A stretch of 39,010 nt of DNA from Spirochaetales bacterium. GTDB taxonomy: Bacteria; Spirochaetota; Spirochaetia; Sphaerochaetales; Sphaerochaetaceae. The notes beneath the pieces were generated by a model. It was given only the letters and a program-made list of their open reading frames with translations. It made no database searches and was not told the origin of the DNA. Numbering within the stretch: the stretch's first letter is position 1; the number at the start of each line of letters is the position of its first letter. Where the stretch lies: contig JAAYDK010000208.1 in the NCBI GenBank assembly GCA_012729295.1, forward strand, positions 1 to 39,010, read 5' to 3'. Of this stretch, positions 20,275 to 29,432 are shown one piece after another. Both the position numbers and the translations under genes were made by a program.

Positions 20275-22256
20275 TCACTTTTCCTCAACAAATCAATAAT
20301 ATCGTCACCCGTTACGGGAAGTGTGACAAGATCTTTATTCAACGCCTGGCTCAAAGCAGAATATAAGGCGGCCATAATCATTCCTTTCAATGCCTGATAG
20401 GCAGAGCTGGGGGAGACTGATTTACCCTGATCTTCGATGAAGATGTCGATTTCGGTTTCCGTTCCTTTTTCAAACGACAACAACGCTTTGTAATCTCGTA
20501 TCGTACTGATAATCGTACGACGGCAGGCAATGGTCAAGGCTTCTTTGTCCTGTGCGCTTGCAAACGAAAGCCGGCACCACACGTGGCGAACCTCGACCTG
20601 AAGAGTGACGGCATTTACTTCTAGTTCTAAAACCAGAACTCCCCAATATCCGCTTGAGAATAACGGTATGCCTTTCGGTGCGACTTGGCGAACAGAAATC
20701 TGTTCGCGTATCGGCAGAGGATCCTTGAACCTGCGCTTCTTGATGGCATTACAGCATGCGAGAATCATAGTTCCCGTTCGTGTGATATCCTCAAGCAGTA
20801 CCGTCGGGCCCGAATCGATTAATGCCGAAGTATCTCCGTCTACAAGCGTGATCGAATCTGCTCCTACTCCCATCTCTCGAATGACTAGTTTCTTCCAAAG
20901 TTCCAATACTTCCTCGGTCGGACTATGGCTGCTGTTGATGATTACACGGTCGTTAGCTTCTAGCGTAAGCGAGATGGAAAATTTATCTAATAAGGGAAAT
21001 TCAGTGCTAAATCCGCTCATACCGGCAGCACAGGAGAGTGCGATACCTCTCGAATAGTTTAAAAATATCGAAAGGGGTTTCTTTCCCTTGCGCTGTAAAT
21101 CGTAGACTGCGTTATGTCTGGCAAAATCGCTTTGCGAACAGACCTGTTCGATTAAATCCTTGAGCTTCGATATCGGTAACGTGGCAATCGTCTGCTCTTT
21201 GAATTGGTTGTCGGTATAATACTTCAGCCGCCAGATAGCGGGATTTAATTTAGCATCTTCGGCTAAAGCAGAAACATGCGCTTCAGTTGAAAATATCGCT
21301 GCCGTATAGCCGAGATCCCCGCAGAACGCCGCAGGTTCTTGTTCCGAAACGGCAGCTTCCAGTTTAATCGATAGTGCTTGAAGCGGATAATTGGGAATTA
21401 GTCCTGCACACATCTGATTAAAGAGTTCTTTTGAGAATAACGGAACAGCACCCTGGTCTACCATTACCGATATGTCTTCTGCAATCGGGTGTTTTTCAGC
21501 GTCTAGAAACGTTTTGCGCTTAATAGTGTAGGCGGGTTTCCAACTTTGGCGTCGATAATTCAATTGAACCGGGCGTTTTGCCTTTACGGCCGCCAGTGCT
21601 GCAATTGCGGCAAATAGCGATGAATTGACCATATATTCATCACGTGTCGTGAAATATGGCTGAGGAATGACGATCACATCTTCGATAGGTTTTCCACACA
21701 CGTTTGCAACAACCTGGCGTACATGAAACGGCCACTGTGTTGCAATTTCGACTTTGAGTTGTCGATCGGTGAGAAAACAACGGGCGTAATCCATTTTGCT
21801 TGGAGTAAAGCTTTTGCGTCTGTCGTGATACGTACCTTCAACAAAAGATGCCGACTGGGATATGGTAGTGTCAATATTCCCCCAGCTCATCGAAAAGGAC
21901 TTATTACGTTCAGCCAGCCGCTTGAGTAGCAGATTCTTATCTGACCCCGGAAGCTGGTATTCGACTTCGATATCTCTGGCCTTTACTTCGACACTTTCAG
22001 AATCTGGCCCGAACAGCGCCATCATGGGCTGGCCGAGATATTCGATAGTAGTAGAGGCAAATACTCTAATCGTATCTTCTAGGATATCGATAGTCTGGCT
22101 GCCCGGAATATCTTTTGCTGTAATCGTCAGGAACCTGCTGTCGAGCTCGGGAATCGTGGTTTTTAATATAAAACCAGCGTCGATCGTAGACGATACGACA
22201 ATCCCGTGCAACATTCCAGGTTTCAGCCCCGATGAACGTAGTATTTTATCAGCCAT
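20271..22256 (-). CDS. Divergent molybdopterin-binding-subunit-like protein (xanthine dehydrogenase family)
   Basis: Family layout (HGIVVSSTIDAG..., LTITAKDIPG, IEYLGQPMMALFG, VEYQLPG, TQWPFHVRQVVANVCGKPIEDVIVIPQ) and neighbouring FAD and Fe-S subunits; key active-site motifs not conserved. Confidence 0.7.
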   Translation of the reverse strand: MADKILRSSGLKPGMLHGIVVSSTIDAGFILKTTIPELDSRFLTITAKDIPGSQTIDILEDTIRVFASTTIEYLGQPMMALFGPDSESVEVKARDIEVEYQLPGSDKNLLLKRLAERNKSFSMSWGNIDTTISQSASFVEGTYHDRRKSFTPSKMDYARCFLTDRQLKVEIATQWPFHVRQVVANVCGKPIEDVIVIPQPYFTTRDEYMVNSSLFAAIAALAAVKAKRPVQLNYRRQSWKPAYTIKRKTFLDAEKHPIAEDISVMVDQGAVPLFSKELFNQMCAGLIPNYPLQALSIKLEAAVSEQEPAAFCGDLGYTAAIFSTEAHVSALAEDAKLNPAIWRLKYYTDNQFKEQTIATLPISKLKDLIEQVCSQSDFARHNAVYDLQRKGKKPLSIFLNYSRGIALSCAAGMSGFSTEFPLLDKFSISLTLEANDRVIINSSHSPTEEVLELWKKLVIREMGVGADSITLVDGDTSALIDSGPTVLLEDITRTGTMILACCNAIKKRRFKDPLPIREQISVRQVAPKGIPLFSSGYWGVLVLELEVNAVTLQVEVRHVWCRLSFASAQDKEALTIACRRTIISTIRDYKALLSFEKGTETEIDIFIEDQGKSVSPSSAYQALKGMIMAALYSALSQALNKDLVTLPVTGDDIIDLLRKSE

Positions 22257-22372
22257 TGCCTCTCAACCTCTTCACACTCAAAAATACCATTTTGGTCTGC
22301 ATGCCGCAATGGCAAAACCAGCCAAAGACTGTATACTATAGTAAATCTGAACAAGGCGGAGGAATAGTCTGT

Positions 22373-24442
22373 ATGGACGAGCGGGAAGTACGACGAGAGA
22401 TGGATCGTTTGGTAGAAACGCTACATGCATGGCAGCAAGCATATTATATAGAGGCTCGTCCGCGCGTAAGCGATATCGAGTATGACCGAGCTTTCGATGC
22501 TTTGGTTGATTTAGAGCGAAGATATCCTAATCTAAAGCGCTTTGACTCCCCTACGCAACGGGTAGGCAGTGATCTTAACAGCGAGTTTCCCGAAGTGAGA
22601 CACAGCATTGCCGTGCTCAGTCTCGATAAGGCATACTCGGCCGACGCAATTCGGCAATGGATTGCCAAATGCGAGGAGCGCGGAGAATCGGATCTGTCAT
22701 TCGTGATCGAGGAAAAAATCGACGGTGTTTCGATGGTGTTGTATTACGAAAAAGGAGTCCTGATTCGTGCCGTAACCAGAGGAAACGGTTTTGTAGGAAA
22801 CGACGTGACTGCAAACATCAGGACAATTGGTTCAGTTCCCCTGCGCCTTTCGGAACCGATCGATATCGCCGTCCGCGGGGAAGTGTACCTTGAACGCTCT
22901 GATTTCGAGCGATTGAACAATACGATGGAGATCCCCTATGCAAATCCGAGAAATCTAGCTGCGGGTACCATTCGGAGGAACAAAAGCAGCGAAGTGGCAA
23001 AAATCCCCCTGAATATGTTTGTGTATGAGGGATTCTGGGATAATCTCGGTCAATCATACGAAGGCCACGTCGGAATGTTGGGTTATCTGTCCCATCTGGG
23101 ATTTCGCATCAATCCTACGATGGGGGTCTTTGCAGAGACACGAGCCGTAGCCGATCTTAGAGTACGGAATTCCCATTTAGACAACATTGAAATTGGTTCT
23201 TTCGAAGAAATCGATCAATATATCGATTCTGCTACCCGCCGGCGATCTTCGTTAGCCTACGATATCGATGGACTTGTTGTCAAAGTCAATGAACTGACTA
23301 TCCGCGAAGAACTCGGTTATACAGGGCATCATCCCAGATGGGCTATTGCCTATAAGTTCGAAGCTCCACAGGCTCTTACGGTTGTCAAGGAAATCGATGT
23401 ACAGGTTGGACGTACCGGTAGGTTGACCCCAGTAGCCCGTGTCGAAAGTGTTCAAATCGGAGGTTCGATAGTCTCAAACATTACCTTACACAACCAAGAG
23501 TATGTAAACATGCTTGAACTGGCTATCGGCGATACGGTTGCCATCTCTAAACGGGGAGATGTTATTCCTGCAATCGAACGAGTGGTCGAAAAAAATACCG
23601 ACGGGAATTCCGTATGGAATATGGCTGATCGATGTCCTATATGCGATAACGAGGTTGTAAAAAAAGGAGCACATAGCTTTTGCCCGAACAATGATTGTCC
23701 ACAACAAGTTCTAGGTAGAATCAACTTTTTTGTCGGTAGAAATCAGATGGACATAGAAGGATTGGGCCCCGAAACGATTGCGGCAATCGTCGCTAAAGGA
23801 TGGGTCGCAGACATATACGATCTGTACCGATTTGATATCGACCGTCTGGTTGGCGAACCTGGTTTCGGCGAAAAAAAGGTCGCGGCGATTAAGAAAGGTC
23901 TCGAGCTCAGCAAGTGCAAACCGTACCGAAATGTCCTAGTTTCATTGGGAATTCCCGAATTCGGCAAAAAAGCGGTCGAATTATTGATGAACGACGGTAT
24001 TCGATCGATTGACGAGTTACTGGCGATTGTTGATGCAAGCGACAAAGAGCGTCTTGCAGGCATCAAGGGATTTGGAGACAAGACTATCGCTGCGTTATTC
24101 GAGTATCTGTCTGATGCAAAAATGCGTAACAGAATTACGTTATTACGTGAATCGGGGCTGCAGTTTTCCGAAGAAGTATCGATGACACCTTCGGAGATAG
24201 AAGCAATATTTACCGGTCAGATTTGGTGCGTGACAGGCAGTTTCGAGCATTTTGCACCACGATCGCTGGCATTGGCAGAAATCGAAGCACGGGGTGGAAG
24301 GACCACCGGATCCGTAACGGGCAAGACAACGCATCTGCTTGCCGGGAGCAATGCCGGATCCAAGCTCGATCAAGCGTTGAGGTTCGGCACCAAAATCGTC
24401 GACGAACAAGAGTTTTTGCGGTTATTAGGAAGGGTAAAGTAA
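22373..24442 (+). CDS. ligA: NAD-dependent DNA ligase LigA
   Basis: Adenylation motif EEKIDGVSMVLYYEKG, NPRNLAAGTIRR, Zn finger CPICDNEVVKKGAHSFCPNNDCP, HhH and BRCT domains. ATG at 22373 with RBS GGCGGAGG. Confidence 0.96.
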   Translation: MDEREVRREMDRLVETLHAWQQAYYIEARPRVSDIEYDRAFDALVDLERRYPNLKRFDSPTQRVGSDLNSEFPEVRHSIAVLSLDKAYSADAIRQWIAKCEERGESDLSFVIEEKIDGVSMVLYYEKGVLIRAVTRGNGFVGNDVTANIRTIGSVPLRLSEPIDIAVRGEVYLERSDFERLNNTMEIPYANPRNLAAGTIRRNKSSEVAKIPLNMFVYEGFWDNLGQSYEGHVGMLGYLSHLGFRINPTMGVFAETRAVADLRVRNSHLDNIEIGSFEEIDQYIDSATRRRSSLAYDIDGLVVKVNELTIREELGYTGHHPRWAIAYKFEAPQALTVVKEIDVQVGRTGRLTPVARVESVQIGGSIVSNITLHNQEYVNMLELAIGDTVAISKRGDVIPAIERVVEKNTDGNSVWNMADRCPICDNEVVKKGAHSFCPNNDCPQQVLGRINFFVGRNQMDIEGLGPETIAAIVAKGWVADIYDLYRFDIDRLVGEPGFGEKKVAAIKKGLELSKCKPYRNVLVSLGIPEFGKKAVELLMNDGIRSIDELLAIVDASDKERLAGIKGFGDKTIAALFEYLSDAKMRNRITLLRESGLQFSEEVSMTPSEIEAIFTGQIWCVTGSFEHFAPRSLALAEIEARGGRTTGSVTGKTTHLLAGSNAGSKLDQALRFGTKIVDEQEFLRLLGRVK

Positions 24443-25737
24443 TGATGCAAGAAAATACCGAGCAGATCAGGTTGCGAGAAGTCTTATGCAGTACCCCTTT
24501 GTGGGGCGTATTGTCCGCATACGGTCAACGATGTTATTTCCCCAACGGAATCGTAGAACAAAGCAATCAGGCAGCGCAAGAAGCCGGGGAGGCAAATGCG
24601 ACAGCAGGTGTTGCGTTAAAACAAGCACGACACATGACCTTGTCGTATCTGCAAGATGCAGTGGGAATCGACACTGACAAGTTAGTCGCCTATGCTCCGA
24701 CCGCAGGAGATCCCATGTTGAGACAAGCTTGGAAACGCTTGTTGATCAAACATAATCCTTCGATTCAAGACAAGAATTTTTCACTACCGGTAGTCACTTC
24801 AGGGCTGACTCACGCATTATCGCTGGCTGCCGATTTGTTTATCGATGTTGACGATACGCTGATATTGTACGAACCATGCTGGGATAATTACCGGCTCATG
24901 TTCGAACAGCGGTATCGGGCAGCCGTTCGCGGTCTGCCGTTATTCCGAAACGATGCTTTGAATATAGAAGGACTTGCAAGCGAACTAGCTGCATGTGATA
25001 GGCAAAAGATTGTAGTTCTATTGAATTTCCCGCATAATCCGACCGGTTATACTCCGGAACTTGAAGAGCAGCATGCGCTCGTGCAGACTCTCGTGACATG
25101 TGCGAAGCAAGGAAGGCATATCGTTGTTCTGATAGATGATGCCTATTTTGGACTTTTCCATAACGCTTCGGCTGCCAGAGAATCGATATTTGCAATGCTC
25201 TGCGATGCACACGAGCACATCATTGCGTTGAAATGTGATGCAGCGACCAAAGAATCGCTGGTCTGGGGTTTCAGAATCGGCTTTATTACCTACGGATATC
25301 GAGGGATTACTCAAGAAGCAACAGCTGCAATGGAACAGAAGTTAAAGGGAGCTGTGAGATCGAGTATTTCCAGCTGCTCGAGAATCGGACAAACATTGCT
25401 TTTACAGGCACTCGGCGACGAACGGTATGAAGATGATGTTCGATTAGTACATCAGGAAATGGCGCTCCGTTACGAGTTGATGCAATCGGCACTTCAATCT
25501 CATATTCACCAATGGGATTTGCTTCGCCCGTTACCGAGCAACTCGGGTTATTTTGTCACTTTGCAATGTACATACGATACGGAGCAGCTGCGCTTGCATT
25601 TGCTTAAGAAGCATGCTATAGGAACCGTGTCGCTGTATCCATGCTATCTGCGAATCGCCTACTCAGGTCTTGATCGGCAAAAAATCGATGCATTCGTGGA
25701 TACTGTATATCAGGGGGCGTGCGAGTTGTGGAGATAA
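24442..25737 (+). CDS. PLP-dependent aminotransferase class I/II
   Basis: Starts in a TAATG overlap with ligA; YAPTAGDPMLRQAW, LLNFPHNPTGYTP, IDDAYFGLF, PLP-Lys region ATKESLVWGFRIGFI. Confidence 0.88.
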   Translation: MMQENTEQIRLREVLCSTPLWGVLSAYGQRCYFPNGIVEQSNQAAQEAGEANATAGVALKQARHMTLSYLQDAVGIDTDKLVAYAPTAGDPMLRQAWKRLLIKHNPSIQDKNFSLPVVTSGLTHALSLAADLFIDVDDTLILYEPCWDNYRLMFEQRYRAAVRGLPLFRNDALNIEGLASELAACDRQKIVVLLNFPHNPTGYTPELEEQHALVQTLVTCAKQGRHIVVLIDDAYFGLFHNASAARESIFAMLCDAHEHIIALKCDAATKESLVWGFRIGFITYGYRGITQEATAAMEQKLKGAVRSSISSCSRIGQTLLLQALGDERYEDDVRLVHQEMALRYELMQSALQSHIHQWDLLRPLPSNSGYFVTLQCTYDTEQLRLHLLKKHAIGTVSLYPCYLRIAYSGLDRQKIDAFVDTVYQGACELWR

Positions 25738-26123
25738 AGACCAAGCTGTATCTAGTCGATTCTGATGGCGAAAAGTTCATGGGTATCGGCGTACTGTGGC
25801 TGTTGAAGGGTATCGAGGAACAGGGTTCTTTGAGAGCGGCTGCTATGAAATTACAAATTTCTTATTCCAAAGCATATAAAATGGTTGGGAATCTGGAAAA
25901 GTATCTCGGGATGGCTGTAGTCGAGCGGCATAAGGGTGGCTCGTCTCACGAAGGTGCCAGTCTTACAGAATTCGGGGTACGTTTTATGAATTTATATGAC
26001 GAGTTTCAACAAACTGCAAAGGCGAAGCTACTGGAACCCTTCGCTCAATTTTCTGCCCAACTTGATCAATTATTGAACGAATGCCATAAGGAGCCAAAGC
26101 TATGGAAAAATCAGAGCATGTAA
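25719..26123 (+). CDS. ModE-type winged-HTH regulator without molybdate-binding (MOP) domains
   Basis: GVLWLLKGIEEQGSLRAAAMKLQISYSKAYKMVGNLEKYLGMAVVERHKGGSSHEGASLTEFGVRF is ModE-N-like; 134 aa only. GTG start overlaps the preceding gene. Confidence 0.82.
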   Translation: MRVVEIKTKLYLVDSDGEKFMGIGVLWLLKGIEEQGSLRAAAMKLQISYSKAYKMVGNLEKYLGMAVVERHKGGSSHEGASLTEFGVRFMNLYDEFQQTAKAKLLEPFAQFSAQLDQLLNECHKEPKLWKNQSM

Positions 26124-27442
26124 AAAAGTATGATTTTACAATTACAAATCTTGGAGAAGCGAAAATAAATTCGCCAATAGTCATGTCCAGTACGGCAGAC
26201 GACGGGCTGGCCGACTATGTCGACGACCATCAGCGGGTCTATTATGGAATCGATGCGTTCATCAACGAGAACGGGGAAGAAGTTCCGCAATTTCACGACA
26301 CGGTTGAAGTTGCCGGGCCCCGGGAAAAAATCTATTTCAACCCGGCTCACGTTCATGCTGCCATTGCTACGTGCGGAGGCATTTGCCCCGGTCTCAACAA
26401 CGTAATCAGAGCGGTGGTGCGCTGTTTTTGGTATCGCTATAATGTTCGCCGAATTTCGGGTATTCGTTTCGGATATCGCGGGCTTTTAGAAAATTCACCA
26501 TATCCGCTTCTCACGCTAAATCCGGATATTGTCGACGAAATCCAAGAAAAAGGTGGAACGATTCTCGGTAGTTCGCGTGGAGGCGGAGATCGGGTAGAAG
26601 AGATTGTAGATTCGCTCGAACGACTAAACATCAACATCCTGATTACCGTCGGAGGAGACGGAACACTACGCGGAGCTTGGGAAATCGGAGAAGAGATACG
26701 CAAGCGAAGGCTTAAGATTGCCGTGATTGGAGTTCCAAAAACCATTGATAATGATCTTTCATTCATTCAAGTTTCGTTCGGATTCGATACAGCGGTATCT
26801 GCAGCGGTTCAGTCGGTAAGGGGAGCTCATACCGAAGCCAAAGGTTCAATTAACGGTATCGGCTTGGTAAAGGTCATGGGGCGTGAATCTGGATTCATCG
26901 CAGCACATACTGCGCTTGCTCAAAGCGATGTCAATTTTTGCCTGATTCCCGAAAGTCCGTTTGACCTCGAAGGACCAAACGGATTATTGGGGCATCTGAA
27001 AAAACGAATTCTCGATCGTGGACATGCAGTAATTTTAGTTGCGGAAGGTGCCGGACAAGCGCTTGTTCCCAAACTTGGGGAAAAAGATGCTTCCGGGAAT
27101 GTGAAATTCTACGATATCGGAATATTCCTGAAAGATGAGATCAAACGGTTCTTTAAGAAAGAAGGTATCGAGATGAATATCAAATATATCGATCCTTCGT
27201 ACATCATCCGCAGTGCTCCGGCTAACCCAAACGACTCGATTTACTGTTCGCGTCTCGGTGCGCATGCGGTTCATGCAGCCATGTGCGGTAAAACGCAGGC
27301 GTTGGTTTCTTTGGTGAACAATCGCTTCGTTCACATACCGATAAAGGTCGCGGTTGCCGAAAGAAATCATGTCGATACGGAAGGCAACCTGTGGAGAGAT
27401 GTGTTGGAAAATACAAGGCAGCCTGCATCGATGAAAAATTGA
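26102..27442 (+). CDS. pfkA: 6-phosphofructokinase (ATP-type by Gly104, with PPi-type Lys124)
   Basis: ATCGGICPGLNNVIRAVV, GGTILGSSRGG, VGGDGTLRGA, GVPKTIDNDLSF, VKVMGRESGFIA. Confidence 0.9.
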   Translation: MEKSEHVKKYDFTITNLGEAKINSPIVMSSTADDGLADYVDDHQRVYYGIDAFINENGEEVPQFHDTVEVAGPREKIYFNPAHVHAAIATCGGICPGLNNVIRAVVRCFWYRYNVRRISGIRFGYRGLLENSPYPLLTLNPDIVDEIQEKGGTILGSSRGGGDRVEEIVDSLERLNINILITVGGDGTLRGAWEIGEEIRKRRLKIAVIGVPKTIDNDLSFIQVSFGFDTAVSAAVQSVRGAHTEAKGSINGIGLVKVMGRESGFIAAHTALAQSDVNFCLIPESPFDLEGPNGLLGHLKKRILDRGHAVILVAEGAGQALVPKLGEKDASGNVKFYDIGIFLKDEIKRFFKKEGIEMNIKYIDPSYIIRSAPANPNDSIYCSRLGAHAVHAAMCGKTQALVSLVNNRFVHIPIKVAVAERNHVDTEGNLWRDVLENTRQPASMKN

Positions 27443-27491
27443 GATATTGTTCCAAAAATACAAGAAACTCATAAATTTGCCGGTAGACGTC

Positions 27492-27520
27492 TTGATTATT
27501 TTTTATTTTGTATATATGTT
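27492..27520 (+). promoter_or_regulatory. Candidate promoter in the pfk-pgi intergenic region
   Basis: TTGATT - 17 nt - TATGTT (4/6 match to each hexamer). Confidence 0.3.
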
Positions 27521-27526
27521 TCGTTC

Positions 27527-27642
27527 CGAAAGGAAAAGAAGCGGTTGTCACTTCCGAGTGCTAGAGCACCGTTTACTTGCTTTTCATAACCTCCTTTTTG
27601 TTCCCTCTGGGTTTAACCTCCTTTTCCCCAGAGGGTTTTTTT
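27527..27642 (+). ncRNA. Candidate small RNA with duplicated CCUCCUUU motifs (alternatively just the pfk 3'UTR)
   Basis: Non-coding interval with candidate upstream promoter, small hairpin gtgc-taga-gcac, two AACCTCCTTTT copies and a strong intrinsic terminator. Confidence 0.3.
27603..27642 (+). terminator. Rho-independent terminator
   Basis: 9-bp perfect stem ccctctggg / cccagaggg, 15-nt loop, followed by seven T. Confidence 0.88.
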
Positions 27643-27739
27643 ATGGCAACGCATAGGACTGTCGTATGTCGAACATAACTGCTTATGAATAGTCAAATCC
27701 AGTATGACAATTGAGGATGTTTATATGAGCAATCTGTGC

Positions 27740-29332
27740 CTATTTCAACCGGCTGAACAGCTCAATGTACGCTTTTAGAACCTCGTCGGAATTACCGCCA
27801 GAGAGAATCTTGCCGGCCAGAGTTTTTCCTAGTTGGACTCCTTCCTGGTCGAACGAGTTAACGTTCCAGATAAAACCCTGGAACATTACTTTGTTTTCGA
27901 AATGTGCCAATAGGGCTCCAAGTGTCTCAGGGGTAAGCCGTTTTGCGTATAGCAGGCTAGAGTAACGATTGCCTGGGAATTGTTTGTTCGGATTATCATC
28001 TATTTTTCCACAGGCAAACGCGACGATTTGTGCAATCAGATTCGCGATAAGCTTTTCTTGACTGGTAGAACCGTCGGTTACTACATCGTTTTGCCTCTGA
28101 GAGTCGAGAAATCCGATAAATTGAATCGGAATCGTATCTGTCCCCTGATGCAGATGTTGATAAAACGAGTGCTGACCGTTGGTTCCCGGTTCGCCGAAGA
28201 TTACCGGACCCGTAGGATAGTTTAGCAATTTCCCGTCACGATTAACCCGTTTTCCGTTGCTTTCCATGTCGAGTTGCTGTAAGTGGGCGGGAAATCTCGA
28301 CAATGCCTGGGCGTAGGGAAGAACCGCTGTGCACGGTAGCTGCAATACATTACGTAGATAGACTCCGATGAGCGCATCGAGCAATGCGGCATTTTTACAA
28401 ATATCTTTTTCTAATGCATTTACATCGGCTTCATGAGCACCCGAGAGCAATCGCTTAAAAGTATCGAATCCAAATGCAAGTGATAAAACCACGGCTCCGA
28501 CGGCACTGGTAGATGAATAGCGGCCACCGATATAATCGTCAATGTAAAATGAATCTAAAACGGCATTTGATTTTGCCAGCGGACTGGTTTTGCTAGTTAC
28601 TGCGATAACGTGCGATGCAGGATTGAAGCCATCGATATTCTGTGCACGCATCGCTTTCAGTACAAATTTTTGGTTCGTAAGCGTTTCTTGGGTAGTACCG
28701 CTTTTTGAGACTAAAATAAATAAGGTCGTTTCAAAATCAAGGCCGGTCAGTATATCGGTAGGATCGTCAGGATCTACGTTAGAAATGAAACGGGCTTCGA
28801 GTATGTCAATGTTTTTGTGAACGCACCATCCTTTCAATGCTTGATAGAGCGCACGCGGACCAAGGTCGCTACCTCCGATTCCGATTTGAACGACTGTTTT
28901 TATCTGCTTTCCGGTCGAACCGGTTATGTTTCCGTCACGAACTGCTTTCGAGAAAGCTTCGATCCGATGCAGTTGCTCTTGATAAAATGCCAACTTGTCT
29001 TCTCCGTCGGCGATGACAGTCTGGTTGCCTAAAAGAAGATTTCCTCGGGTAAGATGGTGTAGAACCATACGGCGCTCACCTGTATTCATGATAGCTCCGG
29101 ATACGAGCGCCTGATATTTGTCCACGAGCTGTTGCTCTTCGGCTAGTTGTGCCAGCAACTCGAGATGTTCGCTTCCGATTGGCATCGTAGCCCAGTTGTA
29201 GAAGAGCCTGCCTCCTGCCGGTATCGAAGCATCGATGATTCTCTGCGATGTAAGACCGGTTTTTAAATCAAAAGGCTTCAAGCTCTTGAGTGTTTTATAG
29301 ACCGTCGTTTCGACAAGATTCTTAAAATCCAT
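27740..29332 (-). CDS. pgi: Glucose-6-phosphate isomerase
   Basis: VQIGIGGSDLGPRALYQAL, FILVSKSGTTQETLTN, DDYIGGRYSSTSAVGAVVLS, GEPGTNGQHSFYQHLHQG. Confidence 0.96.
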   Translation of the reverse strand: MDFKNLVETTVYKTLKSLKPFDLKTGLTSQRIIDASIPAGGRLFYNWATMPIGSEHLELLAQLAEEQQLVDKYQALVSGAIMNTGERRMVLHHLTRGNLLLGNQTVIADGEDKLAFYQEQLHRIEAFSKAVRDGNITGSTGKQIKTVVQIGIGGSDLGPRALYQALKGWCVHKNIDILEARFISNVDPDDPTDILTGLDFETTLFILVSKSGTTQETLTNQKFVLKAMRAQNIDGFNPASHVIAVTSKTSPLAKSNAVLDSFYIDDYIGGRYSSTSAVGAVVLSLAFGFDTFKRLLSGAHEADVNALEKDICKNAALLDALIGVYLRNVLQLPCTAVLPYAQALSRFPAHLQQLDMESNGKRVNRDGKLLNYPTGPVIFGEPGTNGQHSFYQHLHQGTDTIPIQFIGFLDSQRQNDVVTDGSTSQEKLIANLIAQIVAFACGKIDDNPNKQFPGNRYSSLLYAKRLTPETLGALLAHFENKVMFQGFIWNVNSFDQEGVQLGKTLAGKILSGGNSDEVLKAYIELFSRLK

Positions 29333-29432
29333 GTTGTCGGCTCCTTCTTTAAGGTTTTGGTCAGAATATACGACAGCGTACCGCAATTGGCGGCATCTAG
29401 TGAAGAGGTAGCGTAGCCCTTATTCGTTTATA

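Noticed and set aside
27570-27600. Minus-strand AAAAAGGAGGTTATGAAAAGCAAGTAA as a 4-codon leader peptide with SD
   Set aside because: SD-to-ATG spacing is too short and there is no downstream gene in that direction to regulate before pfk; kept only as an alternative reading of the CCTCC motifs.
27447-27656. 69-aa ORF between pfk and pgi
   Set aside because: Spans a strong intrinsic terminator and has no recognisable motif; better explained as non-coding.
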